DNA of 64,000 nt from Streptomyces omiyaensis (GTDB lineage Bacteria > Actinomycetota > Actinomycetes > Streptomycetales > Streptomycetaceae), in assembly GCF_014650895.1 (NCBI RefSeq), contig NZ_BMVV01000002.1, forward strand, positions 248,001-312,000. Direction: 5' to 3'. This document shows positions 20,067 to 28,161 of this stretch, one piece after another. The notes beneath the pieces are model-generated. The model made no database searches. It was not told the origin of the DNA and saw only the letters and a program-made list of their open reading frames with translations. The position numbers and the translations under genes are program-made. Position 1 is the first letter of the stretch; every line of letters begins with the position of its first letter.

Positions 20067-20552
20067 ATGACCGGAGGCTTCGCGGTCCGACCGTCCGCCG
20101 GGCGCACGCGCGGGCCCGTCCGGACGGCCCCCGCCCCCGTGCGCGCGTACCTCCGCGGCCTCCTCGCCCGGGCGCGCGTCCACCCGGTGGCGTACGCCGT
20201 CGTCCTCACCCTCGCGGCCGGGCTGCTGGCCCTGGCGGGGCCGGGCACGGGCACGGCCGGAGCGGTCTCCGTCTGCCAGGGGCGGCCCGCCCGCACGGTC
20301 TCCTTCGCCACCGGCGAGCTGCGCCTCTACCGGACCCGTCACTACGCCTGCGCGCTGGTCCTCGCCAAGCGGCCCGGTGCCCCGCGGCCCATGAAGGTCA
20401 CCCTCCAGCCGCGCGGCGGCCGCGCCGCCGTCGTCAGCGGCCGGTCGGGCCGGCAGGCCGGTCCGGTGACCGTGCACGCCCTGAACCGCTGCGTCCGGGC
20501 CACCGCGAGCGTCTCCGGACGGTCCGCCGCCACCGGCTGGATCCTGTGCTGA
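20067..20552 (+). CDS. secreted or membrane-anchored hypothetical protein
   Basis: This 161-residue protein has a 35-residue basic N-terminus, then one hydrophobic segment (about 39-62) ending in AGAVSVC. That could be an uncleaved anchor or a late signal sequence. The outside part is about 95 residues, rich in Arg and Gly, with cysteines at VCQGR, YACALV, NRCVRA and the C-terminal LC: four in all, so two disulfides are possible. GGAAGGAG stands 4 bases before the ATG. No family is recognised. Confidence 0.55.
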   Translation: MTGGFAVRPSAGRTRGPVRTAPAPVRAYLRGLLARARVHPVAYAVVLTLAAGLLALAGPGTGTAGAVSVCQGRPARTVSFATGELRLYRTRHYACALVLAKRPGAPRPMKVTLQPRGGRAAVVSGRSGRQAGPVTVHALNRCVRATASVSGRSAATGWILC

Positions 20553-20638
20553 TACAGAGGTAAGGCTCAACCGGGTCTGGCGGCCCGGACGTTCACCCCG
20601 CTAGGTTCACGGCACCGTTGTGAATCTTGGGAGGGTGA

Positions 20639-22087
20639 ATGCGTAAGTCGCTGAGACTGATGCTGTCGCTTTCGGTGCTCATAGGCACCGTGGGCTCCAC
20701 CGGCATGGCCACCGCCAACGCCGCGGACACGGAGTCCGCCAGCACCGTCGCGGACGCGCAGAGCTCGGACATCAAGGACCGCCTCCTGGCGATCCCCGGG
20801 ATGAGCCTGATCGAGGAGAAGCCGTACGCCGGCTACCGCTTCCTCGTCCTGAACTACGAGCAGCCGATCGACCACAAGCGGCCGTGGGCCGGCACGTTCC
20901 AGCAGCGGATCTCGGTCCTCCACAAGGGCACCGACCGCCCCACCGTCTTCCGGACCAGCGGCTACGGCCTGAGCACCACCCCCAGCCGGGCGGAGCCGAC
21001 CCGGATCGTCGACGGCAACCAGGTCTCCATGGAGTACCGCTTCTTCACGCCGTCGCGCCCGGCGCCCGCCGACTGGTCCAAGCTCGACATCTGGCAGGCC
21101 GCCAGCGACCAGCACCGCATCTTCACCGCGCTGAAGAAGGTCTACGGCGAGAACTGGCTCTCCACCGGCGGCTCCAAGGGCGGCATGACCGCCACCTACT
21201 ACGAGCGCTTCTACCCGCGCGACATGGACGGCGTCGTCGCCTACGTGGCCCCCAACGACGTGGTGAACAAGGAGGACTCGGCCTACGACCGCTTCTTCGC
21301 CACCGTCGGCACCGAGGAGTGCCGCGACCGCCTGAACTCGATGCAGCGCGAGGCGCTGCTGCGCCGCGCCCCGCTCCAGGAGAAGTTCAAGACCTGGGCC
21401 GCGGGCGAGGGCGCCACCTTCAACACGGTCGGCTCGCTCGACAAGGCGTGGGAGGCGACCGTCCTCGACTTCGTCTGGGGCTTCTGGCAGTACTACGGCG
21501 AGGACGTCTGCGACACGATCCCGGACGCGAGGACCGCGAGCGACGACACCGTCTACGAGACGATCGACGCCTACGCCGGCTGGGCCGCCTACACCGACCA
21601 GGGCCTGGAGTACTACACGCCGTACTACTACCAGGCGGCCACCGAGCTCGGCTCGCCGACGATCAGGCAGCCGCACCTCGCCGGGCTGAGCCGCTACGGC
21701 TACCAGCCCGCCTCGAACTTCGTGCCCCGCGAGATCCCCATGAAGTTCAGGCCGCAGGCGATGCGGGACGTCGACGACTGGGTCCGCAAGAACGCGAACC
21801 GGATGCTCTTCGTCTACGGCGAGAACGACCCGTGGGGTGCCGAACCGTTCCACCTCGGCAAGGGCGCCCGTGACAGCTACGTCTACTACGCGCCCGGCGG
21901 CAACCACGGCGCCAACGTCGCCGGACTCGTCGACGCCGAGCGCGAGAAGGCGACCGCCCGCATCCTCGCCTGGGCCGGCGTCGAGGCCCCCGAGGTCGCC
22001 GCGGCCCAGCCGCTGGCCCGCTTCGACGCCCGCCTGGACCGGCCGGTGGACGAGGACGTGACCAGGGAGCACGGCCTGCGGCCGTAA
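20639..22087 (+). CDS. secreted S37-family tripeptidyl aminopeptidase
   Basis: This 482-residue extracellular serine peptidase releases tri/tetrapeptides from proteins. A Sec signal peptide (MRKSLRLML, hydrophobic core) ends near TANAADT (about 29). The alpha/beta-hydrolase nucleophile is Ser179 in STGGSKGGMT, the acid lies in YGENDPWGAEPF and the histidine in PGGNHGAN. The motif set matches PS-10 peptidase (S37), to which Streptomyces prolyl tri/tetrapeptidyl aminopeptidases belong. GGGAGGG lies 4 bases before the ATG. A 16-bp-stem hairpin follows the stop and also serves the convergent GH3 gene. Confidence 0.9.
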   Translation: MRKSLRLMLSLSVLIGTVGSTGMATANAADTESASTVADAQSSDIKDRLLAIPGMSLIEEKPYAGYRFLVLNYEQPIDHKRPWAGTFQQRISVLHKGTDRPTVFRTSGYGLSTTPSRAEPTRIVDGNQVSMEYRFFTPSRPAPADWSKLDIWQAASDQHRIFTALKKVYGENWLSTGGSKGGMTATYYERFYPRDMDGVVAYVAPNDVVNKEDSAYDRFFATVGTEECRDRLNSMQREALLRRAPLQEKFKTWAAGEGATFNTVGSLDKAWEATVLDFVWGFWQYYGEDVCDTIPDARTASDDTVYETIDAYAGWAAYTDQGLEYYTPYYYQAATELGSPTIRQPHLAGLSRYGYQPASNFVPREIPMKFRPQAMRDVDDWVRKNANRMLFVYGENDPWGAEPFHLGKGARDSYVYYAPGGNHGANVAGLVDAEREKATARILAWAGVEAPEVAAAQPLARFDARLDRPVDEDVTREHGLRP

Positions 22088-22095
22088 GCCCCGCC

Positions 22096-22131
22096 GGTGG
22101 GGTGCGGCCCCGCACGGGGCCGCACCCCACC
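22096..22131. terminator. bidirectional terminator between the S37 peptidase and GH3 genes
   Basis: A 16-bp perfect stem GGTGGGGTGCGGCCCC (22096-22111) pairs with 22116-22131 around a GCAC loop. It lies 8 bases after the peptidase stop and 2 bases from the GH3 stop on the other strand. Confidence 0.85.
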
Positions 22132-22133
22132 CG

Positions 22134-24080
22134 TCAGTAGGAGAGTCCGAAGCCGACCGGGTAGAGCGTCACCGCCGGGTCCGTGGCGCTTCGGACCGGC
22201 ACCGGCAGCCGCCCGCGCGGCCTCGCCCGCCCGGCCAGCACCCGCGCGGCGGCCCGGAGTTCGACGTCGGTCCAGGAGTAGGCGGCGAGCGTGGCCCGCT
22301 GCCCGGAGATCCGGGCGACGTCGTAGGGATTGCGGATCGCGACCGTCACCACCGGCACGCCGGTCGCCACCAGCCGCTCCACCAGCGTCCGCTGCGGACT
22401 GGTCGCGTTCAGGTTGTAGGTGCCGACCACGACGGCGTCCTGCCCGGCCGCCGCCGCCACCGCCTCGTCGATCCGGGCCGCCGTCGGGGTGGTCCCGGTG
22501 GAGAGCGCGGTCGCCGTGAAGCCCAGTTCGCGCAGGGCCCCCGCGAGCGTGGTGGTCGGCGGTCCGGTCGTCCCGGACGGGGAGGCGGGGTCGGCGCCGA
22601 CGACCAGGACCTTCCCGTGCGAGGCCGGACTCAGCGGCAGGAAGCCGTCCTCGTTGACCAGCAGGGTGGTGGTCCGCTCGGCGATCCGGTCGGCCTCGGC
22701 GAGGTGCCGGGCGGTGCCGACGGTCGCGTCCACCTCCGCCCGGGTCGTGTACGGGTCGGCGAACAGGCCCCGCCGGGCCTTCAGCCGCAGGATCCGCAGC
22801 ACCGACGCGTCGAGCCGCTCCTCGGTCAGTTCCCCGTCCCGCACCGCCCCGAGCACCGCGTTCCACGCCACGTCGAGCCTGGGCGGGTTGAGCAGCTGGT
22901 CCACGCCCGCCTTGAGGGCGAGCACCGGCACCCGCTCGTCGCCGTACTTGGTGCGGACGCCCTGCATGTCGAGGGCGTCGGTCACCACCACCCCGTCGTA
23001 GCCGAGCTCTTCGCGCAGGACGCCGGTGAGGATGGGGTGCGAGAGCGTCGCCGGGTCCTCGGACGGGTCGAGCGCCGGGACGACGAGGTGCGCGGTCATG
23101 ATGGCGTCGATGCCGGCGGCGATCGCGGCCCGGAAGGGCGGGGCGTCGAGCTCGCTCCACTGCTCGCGGGTGTGGGTGATGACCGGCAGGCCGTAGTGGC
23201 TGTCGACGGCGGTGTCGCCGTGGCCGGGGAAGTGCTTGGCGGTGGCCGCGACGCCGGCGCCCTGGTAGCCGCGGATCTGGGCGGTGACGAGGGCGGAGAC
23301 CGCGCGGGGGTCGGAGCCGAGGGAGCGGACCCCGATGACCGGGTTGGCCGGGTTGACGTTGACGTCGGCGACCGGGGCGTAGTTCTGCCGGATGCCCAGC
23401 GCGGCCAGTTCGGTGCCGGCGATCCGGGCCGCCTTGCGGGTGTCCGCCGGGGAGCCGCCCGCGCCCAGCGCCATCGCGCCGGGCAGGAGGGTGGCGGGCT
23501 CGCCGATCCGGCAGACGGCGCCGTGCTCCTGGTCGGTGGAGATCAGCACGGGGACCGGGGTGCGGGCGGCGAGCGCGGCGGCCTGGATCCCGTTGGAGAG
23601 TTCGGCGATCTGGTGCGGGTCGCGGGTGTTGTGGGCCCAGGCGAAGTAGATGATCCCGCCGACGTGGTAGCGCGCGATCAGCTCCTCGGCGGTGCGCACG
23701 CCGAGTTCCCGGAGGTTGGCGTCGACGTCGGCCTGGTCGGGGGCGGTGGCCGAGTGGCCGTACACCCGCGTGACGAAGACCTGTCCGACCTTCTCCTCCA
23801 GCGACATCCGCCCGACGATCCGCCGCAGCCGCTCCTCGGTGCGGGCGTCGGTGCCGGGTGCGTGGGCGGCGGCGGGGGTGACGGCTCCGGTGGCGGCCGC
23901 GGCGACCGCGGCCGCGGTGACGGCGATCAGGGCGCGGCGGGTGGGGGTGGAGGAGTCGCGGCGGGTGGGGGTGGAGGAGTCGCGGCGGGTGGGGGTGGAG
24001 GAGTCGCGGCGGGTGGGGGTGGAGGAGTCGTGGCGCGTGGGGACGGAGGGGTTGCTGCGGGCGGGGGCGGGGTGGGGCAC
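22134..24080 (-). CDS. Tat-exported glycoside hydrolase family 3 beta-N-acetylhexosaminidase
   Basis: This 648-residue secreted GH3 enzyme probably cleaves terminal N-acetylglucosamine from chitin or peptidoglycan fragments. The catalytic domain has KHFPGHGDTAVDSH (about 282-295, the NagZ-type general acid/base loop) and the nucleophile Asp368 in VVTDALDMQG. A second alpha/beta domain follows from about residue 440. The N-terminus is unusual: four copies of DSSTPTRR (about 18-49) precede the Tat-like TRRALIAV and a hydrophobic core ending near AAAHA (74). The GTG start is supported by AGGAG 5 bases upstream. Two direct repeats lie in the promoter. The peptidase gene is convergent. Confidence 0.92.
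   Translation of the reverse strand: MPHPAPARSNPSVPTRHDSSTPTRRDSSTPTRRDSSTPTRRDSSTPTRRALIAVTAAAVAAAATGAVTPAAAHAPGTDARTEERLRRIVGRMSLEEKVGQVFVTRVYGHSATAPDQADVDANLRELGVRTAEELIARYHVGGIIYFAWAHNTRDPHQIAELSNGIQAAALAARTPVPVLISTDQEHGAVCRIGEPATLLPGAMALGAGGSPADTRKAARIAGTELAALGIRQNYAPVADVNVNPANPVIGVRSLGSDPRAVSALVTAQIRGYQGAGVAATAKHFPGHGDTAVDSHYGLPVITHTREQWSELDAPPFRAAIAAGIDAIMTAHLVVPALDPSEDPATLSHPILTGVLREELGYDGVVVTDALDMQGVRTKYGDERVPVLALKAGVDQLLNPPRLDVAWNAVLGAVRDGELTEERLDASVLRILRLKARRGLFADPYTTRAEVDATVGTARHLAEADRIAERTTTLLVNEDGFLPLSPASHGKVLVVGADPASPSGTTGPPTTTLAGALRELGFTATALSTGTTPTAARIDEAVAAAAGQDAVVVGTYNLNATSPQRTLVERLVATGVPVVTVAIRNPYDVARISGQRATLAAYSWTDVELRAAARVLAGRARPRGRLPVPVRSATDPAVTLYPVGFGLSY
23933..24028 (-). 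repeat. four exact 24-bp tandem repeats inside the GH3 signal-peptide coding region
   Basis: Four identical 24-bp units (23933-23956, 23957-23980, 23981-24004, 24005-24028) encode DSSTPTRR on the minus strand. A degenerate fifth copy follows toward the start codon. The unit length is a multiple of three, so copy-number change would keep the frame and only lengthen the n-region. Confidence 0.95.
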
Positions 24081-24119
24081 TGGTGCTCCTTCCGGCCGTG
24101 CGGGGGCGGCAGCGGTGGG

Positions 24120-24164
24120 TGAAAGAAACTGCCAAGATGAACGGATAGTCTGAAAGTAACTACC
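24120..24164 (-). promoter_or_regulatory. direct repeats upstream of the GH3 gene
   Basis: TGAAAGAAACTGCC (24120-24133) and TGAAAGTAACTACC (24151-24164) match at 12 of 14 positions with a 31-bp period, close to three helical turns. They lie 40 and 71 bp before the GTG in a stretch clearly poorer in G+C than its surroundings. They probably bind a regulator of amino-sugar use, identity unknown. Confidence 0.5.
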
Positions 24165-24254
24165 AGGTCAAGGATTCCCGCACGAATCGCCGGGAAGAGA
24201 GGGACGGGAGGGGGTGGCCGGGAAGGGGGCCGGAGGGGGCGGCTCCGCCCCGGT

Positions 24255-25166
24255 TCAGGCCGCCGACGCGATCGACGGCCACAGCTCCTGGAGCGTGCGG
24301 ACCGTCTCCCGGATCGCCGGACGCCGCGCCGCGCCGGTCCGCCACAGCGCGTGCAGCCGGCGCGTCGGGGCCGGGTCGAGCCGCAGCGGCGCCACCTCGG
24401 GCGGCAGCCCGCCGCGCCCGAGCCGGGGCACGAGCGCGATGCCGAGACCGGCCGCGACCAGCGCGACCTGCGTGTGGTTCTCCTCCGCCTGATGGACGAT
24501 CAGCGGCTCCACGCCGGTGGACCGCAGGGTCCGTTCCAGCCAGTCGTGGCACACCGTCCCCGGCGGCTGCGAGATCCACCGCTCGTCCGCCAGCTCCTCC
24601 CGCCGCACCGACCGCCGGGCCGCCAGCGGATGGTCCCGGTGCACGAGGATGTCGCAGCCGTCGTCGCCGATCACCGCCTGCTCCACCCCGGGCGGCGCCG
24701 GCAGCGGGGCGATGTCCCAGTCGTGGGCGACGGCCAGGTCGAGCACCCCGCGGGCCACCAGGTCGACCGACAGGTGCGGGTCGACCTCGGTGAGCCGGGC
24801 GTCCAGGCCGGGGTGACGGACGGCCAGGTCCGCGAGCACCCGGGGCATCAGGCCGCGCGCGGCGCTCGGGAAGCAGCCGATCGACAGGAGGCCGGCGGGC
24901 AGTCCGCGCCGCTCCTCCAGCCGCACCTCCGCCTCCTCCACCAGCGCGAGCACCTGCTGTGCGGTGGCCGCGAGCCGGCGGGCGTCGTCGGTGAGCCGGA
25001 CGCCCCGGCCGCTCCGTTCGAGCAGGGTCGTACGGGTCTCCCGCTCCAGCTTGGCGATCTGCTGGGAGACCGCCGACGGGGTGTAGCCGAGGGCCGTCGC
25101 GGCGGCGCCGACGCTGCCGTGGACGGAGACGGCGTGCAGGGCGCGCAGCCGGCCGAGATCGAGCAA
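24255..25166 (-). CDS. LysR family transcriptional regulator
   Basis: This 303-residue LysR regulator has its winged helix-turn-helix at residues 2-60 (LGRLRALHAVSVHGSVGAAA, then TALGYTPSAVSQQIAKLE). A periplasmic-binding-protein-like effector domain follows (about 90-295). The start is read as TTG at 25166, because the helix-turn-helix begins there and GGAGG stands five bases upstream; no ATG or GTG fits. The divergent EamA exporter gene is the likely target, with a TTCAT-N6-ATGAA palindrome between them. The effector is unknown. Confidence 0.88.
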   Translation of the reverse strand: MLDLGRLRALHAVSVHGSVGAAATALGYTPSAVSQQIAKLERETRTTLLERSGRGVRLTDDARRLAATAQQVLALVEEAEVRLEERRGLPAGLLSIGCFPSAARGLMPRVLADLAVRHPGLDARLTEVDPHLSVDLVARGVLDLAVAHDWDIAPLPAPPGVEQAVIGDDGCDILVHRDHPLAARRSVRREELADERWISQPPGTVCHDWLERTLRSTGVEPLIVHQAEENHTQVALVAAGLGIALVPRLGRGGLPPEVAPLRLDPAPTRRLHALWRTGAARRPAIRETVRTLQELWPSIASAA

Positions 25167-25201
25167 GGGAACCTCCGGCGGACGTCCTGGATGTAGCGCT
25201 G

Positions 25202-25219
25202 CTTCATCCAACCATGAAG
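25202..25219. promoter_or_regulatory. LysR-type operator between lysR and the EamA gene
   Basis: CTTCAT-CCAACC-ATGAAG is a perfect 6-bp-arm inverted repeat. It contains a T-N11-A-like LysR box, 36 bp before the LysR start and 36 bp before the EamA start. Confidence 0.6.
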
Positions 25220-25254
25220 AGACCTGTGCTGGTGCTACACGGTCGGAGGCGGTC

Positions 25255-26208
25255 ATGCTCGACTCCATGCGCCCCGCACACATCGCCCTCGCCGCGCTCG
25301 TCGCCGCGGTCTGGGGGGTCAACTTCGTCGTCATCGAGATCGGCCTCGACCACTTCCCCCCGCTGCTCTTCTCCGCCCTCCGCTTCCTCGCCGCCGCCCT
25401 CCCCGCCGTCTTCCTCGTCGGCCGGCCCAAGGTCGCCTGGAAGTGGATCGTCGCCGTCGGACTCGCCCTGGGCGTGGCCAAGTTCGGCCTGCTCTTCACC
25501 GGCATGGACCTCGGCGCCCCCGCCGGGCTCTCCTCCCTCGTGCTCCAGGTGCAGGCCGTCTTCACCGCCCTCCTCGCCTTCGCCGTCCTCGGCGAGCGCC
25601 CCGCCCGGCGCGCCGTCCTCGGCATGGCGGTGGCGCTCGCCGGGATCGGCGTCGCCGCCGTCGACGAGGGCGCCTCCGGGCCGGTCGCCGGCTTCGTCCT
25701 GGTCGTCGTGGCCGCCGCCTGCTGGGGCGTCTCCAACGTGCTCACCCGCAGGGCCGCCCCGCCCGACCCGCTCAACTGGATGGTCTGGGTCAGCACCGTG
25801 CCCGTCCTCCCGCTGCTCGGCCTCTCCCTCCTCCTGGAGGGCCCCGAGCGGGACCTGGCCGCGCTGCGCGCCCTCGACTGGACCGGCGCCGGCGTCATCC
25901 TCTACGTCGCCTGGGTCACCACGATCTTCGGCTTCGGCGCCTGGGGGTGGCTGCTCCGCCGTCACCCCGCCTCCTCCGTCGCCCCGTTCTCCCTCCTGGT
26001 CCCGGTCTTCGGCATGTCCTCGGCCGCGCTCTTCCTCGGCGAGTCGGTGAGCCCGCTGCGCTGGCTGGCGGCGGCGCTCCTCGTGGGGGGCGTGGCGCTG
26101 ACGTCGCTGACCCCCCGGCGGGCCGCGGCCGCCCCGAAACCGGTGGTGCGCGAGGCGCCCGCCGCCGTATCGTTCGCGGGTTCCGCCGGCGAGGAAAGGC
26201 CCGCATGA
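25255..26208 (+). CDS. EamA/DMT family transporter
   Basis: This 317-residue membrane protein has ten predicted helices in two EamA repeats. The first opens with VAAVWGVNFVVIEIG (about 16-30) and the second with VVAAACWGVSNVLTRRAAPP (about 155-174). Proteins of this type export amino acids or metabolites by proton exchange. GGAGG lies 5 bases before the ATG. The C-terminus has a soluble Ala/Pro tail after the last helix. The gene is divergent from lysR and overlaps the next gene by ATGA, so exporter and P-loop protein are probably made together. Confidence 0.88.
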   Translation: MLDSMRPAHIALAALVAAVWGVNFVVIEIGLDHFPPLLFSALRFLAAALPAVFLVGRPKVAWKWIVAVGLALGVAKFGLLFTGMDLGAPAGLSSLVLQVQAVFTALLAFAVLGERPARRAVLGMAVALAGIGVAAVDEGASGPVAGFVLVVVAAACWGVSNVLTRRAAPPDPLNWMVWVSTVPVLPLLGLSLLLEGPERDLAALRALDWTGAGVILYVAWVTTIFGFGAWGWLLRRHPASSVAPFSLLVPVFGMSSAALFLGESVSPLRWLAAALLVGGVALTSLTPRRAAAAPKPVVREAPAAVSFAGSAGEERPA

Positions 26209-26771
26209 CCTTCGAGAACGTGACCGTCGACGCCCTCGTCCCCGCGCCCGGCGCCCTGCTCCTCGCCGGCATCCCCGGCAGCGGCAAGTCGACCGTGGCG
26301 GCCGCCCTCGCCGCCCGCTTCGCGCGGGCCGCGCACATCGAGGTCGACCACCTCCAGGAGCTGATCGTCAGCGGCGGGCACTGGCCGACCCCGGACGGCG
26401 ACCCGGAGGCGGACCGCCAGATCCTCCTGCGCGCCCGCAACGCCTGCCTCCTCGCGGGCAGTCTCGCCGCCGCCGGCTTCCTGCCGGTCCTGGACGACGT
26501 CGTGGTGCGCCGCTCCCACCTGGACTTCTACCGGGCCGGGCTGACGGGGGTCCCGTTCCACGCGGTGATCCTCGCCCCCGGCCCGGACAAGGCGTGGGAG
26601 CGCAACAACGCCCGCCACAAGCGCCTCACCACCAACTGGGCCTTCCTCGACGAGGCCATGCGCGCCGAACTCTCCGGCCGGGCCGTCTGGATCGACAACG
26701 CGGACCTGACGGTGGACGAGACGGTCGGCGCCGTCCTCGCGGCGACGGGCCTGGACCCCGCCGCCGGATAG
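26205..26771 (+). CDS. P-loop kinase-like AAA family protein
   Basis: This 188-residue cytoplasmic protein has a Walker A loop GIPGSGKST (about 22-30) right after a short beta strand. Other motifs are EVDHLQELI (about 46-54), a possible base in PVLDDVVVRRSHLDFY (about 98-113) and a lid-like stretch AWERNNARHKRLTTNWAFLDEAM. This pattern fits small-molecule kinases of the chloramphenicol/gluconate-kinase type. The substrate is unknown. It is translationally coupled to the EamA gene by an ATGA overlap and is followed immediately by a hairpin. Confidence 0.75.
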   Translation: MTFENVTVDALVPAPGALLLAGIPGSGKSTVAAALAARFARAAHIEVDHLQELIVSGGHWPTPDGDPEADRQILLRARNACLLAGSLAAAGFLPVLDDVVVRRSHLDFYRAGLTGVPFHAVILAPGPDKAWERNNARHKRLTTNWAFLDEAMRAELSGRAVWIDNADLTVDETVGAVLAATGLDPAAG

Positions 26772-26775
26772 CTCA

Positions 26776-26794
26776 GTTCCCGGCGCGCGGGAAC
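26776..26794 (+). terminator. hairpin after the kinase-like gene
   Basis: GTTCCCG-GCGCG-CGGGAAC forms a perfect 7-bp stem with a 5-base loop, starting 4 bases after the TAG stop. It separates this operon from the convergent lacI gene. Confidence 0.65.
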
Positions 26795-26874
26795 CCGTCG
26801 GTCTTCACGGCGATCGTGCCTCCGCCGTCGTCGTGCGGGCCGCCGCATGCCGGCGAGTCCCACGGCGGCCGGGT

Positions 26875-27921
26875 TCACCCCCGCGGCGCCGCCGTCGAAT
26901 CCCGTACGACGAGCTCGCCCGGGACCGGTTCCGTGCCGCCGGCCGGGGCCTCCTCCGTGCCCATCGCCAGCCGCCCCGCGCGGACGCCGGAGTCGTGGAG
27001 CGGGAGCCGTACGGTCGTGAGCGCGGGGACCGCGTCGACCGAGAAGGGGAGGTCGTCGAAGCCGGCCACCGAGAGGTCGCCGGGGATCGACAGGCCCCGT
27101 TCCCGCAGGGCCGCGCAGACGCCCAGGGCCACCGTGTCGTTGGCGGCGACGATCGCCGTGAGCCCCGGGTCGCGGGCGAGGAGCTCCGCGACGGCCGCGT
27201 GGCCGGAGGCGCGGTCGTAGAGCCCGTGGACGGTCGGCCCCTCGGCGACGCCCGCCGCCGCGAGGGCCTCCCGGTGGCCCTCCAGGCGGTGCCGGGTGGT
27301 GGTGCGGTCGGCGGGCCCCGCGACGTAACCGATCCGGGTGTGGCCGAGGCCGAGCAGGTGGCGGGTGAGCCGGCGGCCCCCGGCGCGGTTGTCGAAGACG
27401 AGCGCGGCGGTGTGCGCGTCGCCGGGCACCGGGGGCCGGCCGCACAGCACGACCCGGGTCCCCGCCTCGGCCATCCGGGAGAGCTTGGCGGCGGTCGCGG
27501 CGAGGTGCGCCGGGTCCTCCAGCGAGCCGCCCATGAGGATCACGGCGGCGGCGCGCTGGCGCTGGAGCAGCGTGAGGTAGGTGAGTTCGCGCTCGGGGGA
27601 GCCGCCGGTGTTGCAGACGACGGCCAGCTTCTCGCCGCCCGCCCGGCCCGACGCGCCCTCGCCGATCGCGCTCTGCGCCGCGCTCGCCATGATTCCGAAG
27701 AAGGGGTCGGCGATGTCGTTGACCAGCACCCCGACCAGGTCGGAGGTGGCGGCGGCGAGCGAGCTCGCGGGGCCGTTCAGGACGTAGTCCAGCTCCTCGA
27801 CGGCCTTGAGGACCCGCTCCCGCGTCGACGCGGCCACCGGGTAGTTGCCGTTCAGGACGCGGGAGACGGTGGCGGGGGAGACCCGGGCCCGGGCGGCCAC
27901 GTCCGACAGGGTGACGGTCAT
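26875..27921 (-). CDS. LacI family repressor of the DUF993 sugar operon
   Basis: This 348-residue LacI/GalR regulator has a typical N-terminal headpiece (TLSDVAARARVSPATVSRVLNG, residues 3-24) and hinge, then a sugar-binding domain. The effector domain includes VGVLVNDIADPFFG (about 61-74) and AIVAANDTVALGV-type segments. The real ATG is at 27921. A second ATG at 27941, with an identical ribosome site, is out of frame and encodes only seven residues. Two perfect GAAAGCGCTTTC operators lie about 117-153 bp upstream, toward the divergent operon. The inducer is probably a sugar or sugar acid. Confidence 0.92.
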   Translation of the reverse strand: MTVTLSDVAARARVSPATVSRVLNGNYPVAASTRERVLKAVEELDYVLNGPASSLAAATSDLVGVLVNDIADPFFGIMASAAQSAIGEGASGRAGGEKLAVVCNTGGSPERELTYLTLLQRQRAAAVILMGGSLEDPAHLAATAAKLSRMAEAGTRVVLCGRPPVPGDAHTAALVFDNRAGGRRLTRHLLGLGHTRIGYVAGPADRTTTRHRLEGHREALAAAGVAEGPTVHGLYDRASGHAAVAELLARDPGLTAIVAANDTVALGVCAALRERGLSIPGDLSVAGFDDLPFSVDAVPALTTVRLPLHDSGVRAGRLAMGTEEAPAGGTEPVPGELVVRDSTAAPRG

Positions 27922-27957
27922 CGCGTGCGTACCTCCGACATCGCGTGCGTACCTCCG
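27920..27957 (-). repeat. tandem duplication of the lacI ribosome-binding site and start codon
   Basis: An 18-bp sequence containing GGAGGT-ACGCACGCG-AT is repeated with a 20-bp period (27920-27937 and 27940-27957). Each copy ends in an ATG. The upstream ATG (27941) opens a 7-codon frame ending in TGA at 27920-27918, which overlaps the true ATG at 27921. Confidence 0.9.
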
Positions 27958-28037
27958 GCTTCGCGGGTGCGGCTCCAAGGCCGAGGGCGCCGGGCCCTTG
28001 TCCGGCGTGATGTCGGCAGGCTAGCGTCATCTACGGC

Positions 28038-28074
28038 AGAAAGCGCTTTCTATCGTCGCGCCGAAAGCGCTTTC
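28038..28074. promoter_or_regulatory. two perfect LacI-family operators
   Basis: AGAAAGCGCTTTCT (28038-28051) and GAAAGCGCTTTC (28063-28074) are perfect palindromes with centres 24 bp apart. They have the central CG of LacI/GalR sites. They lie between the divergent lacI-type gene and the oxidoreductase operon and should be bound by that repressor. Confidence 0.85.
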
Positions 28075-28161
28075 TGCCCTGCACGGCGTCTTCCGTCGTG
28101 CTTCCACCGTGCTTCCACGCAGTGAACGAGGGCGCAGGCCCGCCGGGGAGAGGAACCTTCC

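Noticed and set aside
15114..20570. A very long open frame (over 1,800 codons) on the minus strand.
   Set aside because: It is antisense to the ABC exporter and several other genes. Its composition (runs of Gly, Asp, Val, Glu and Arg) is what high-GC codon bias produces on the opposite strand. It has no motifs and no ribosome site.
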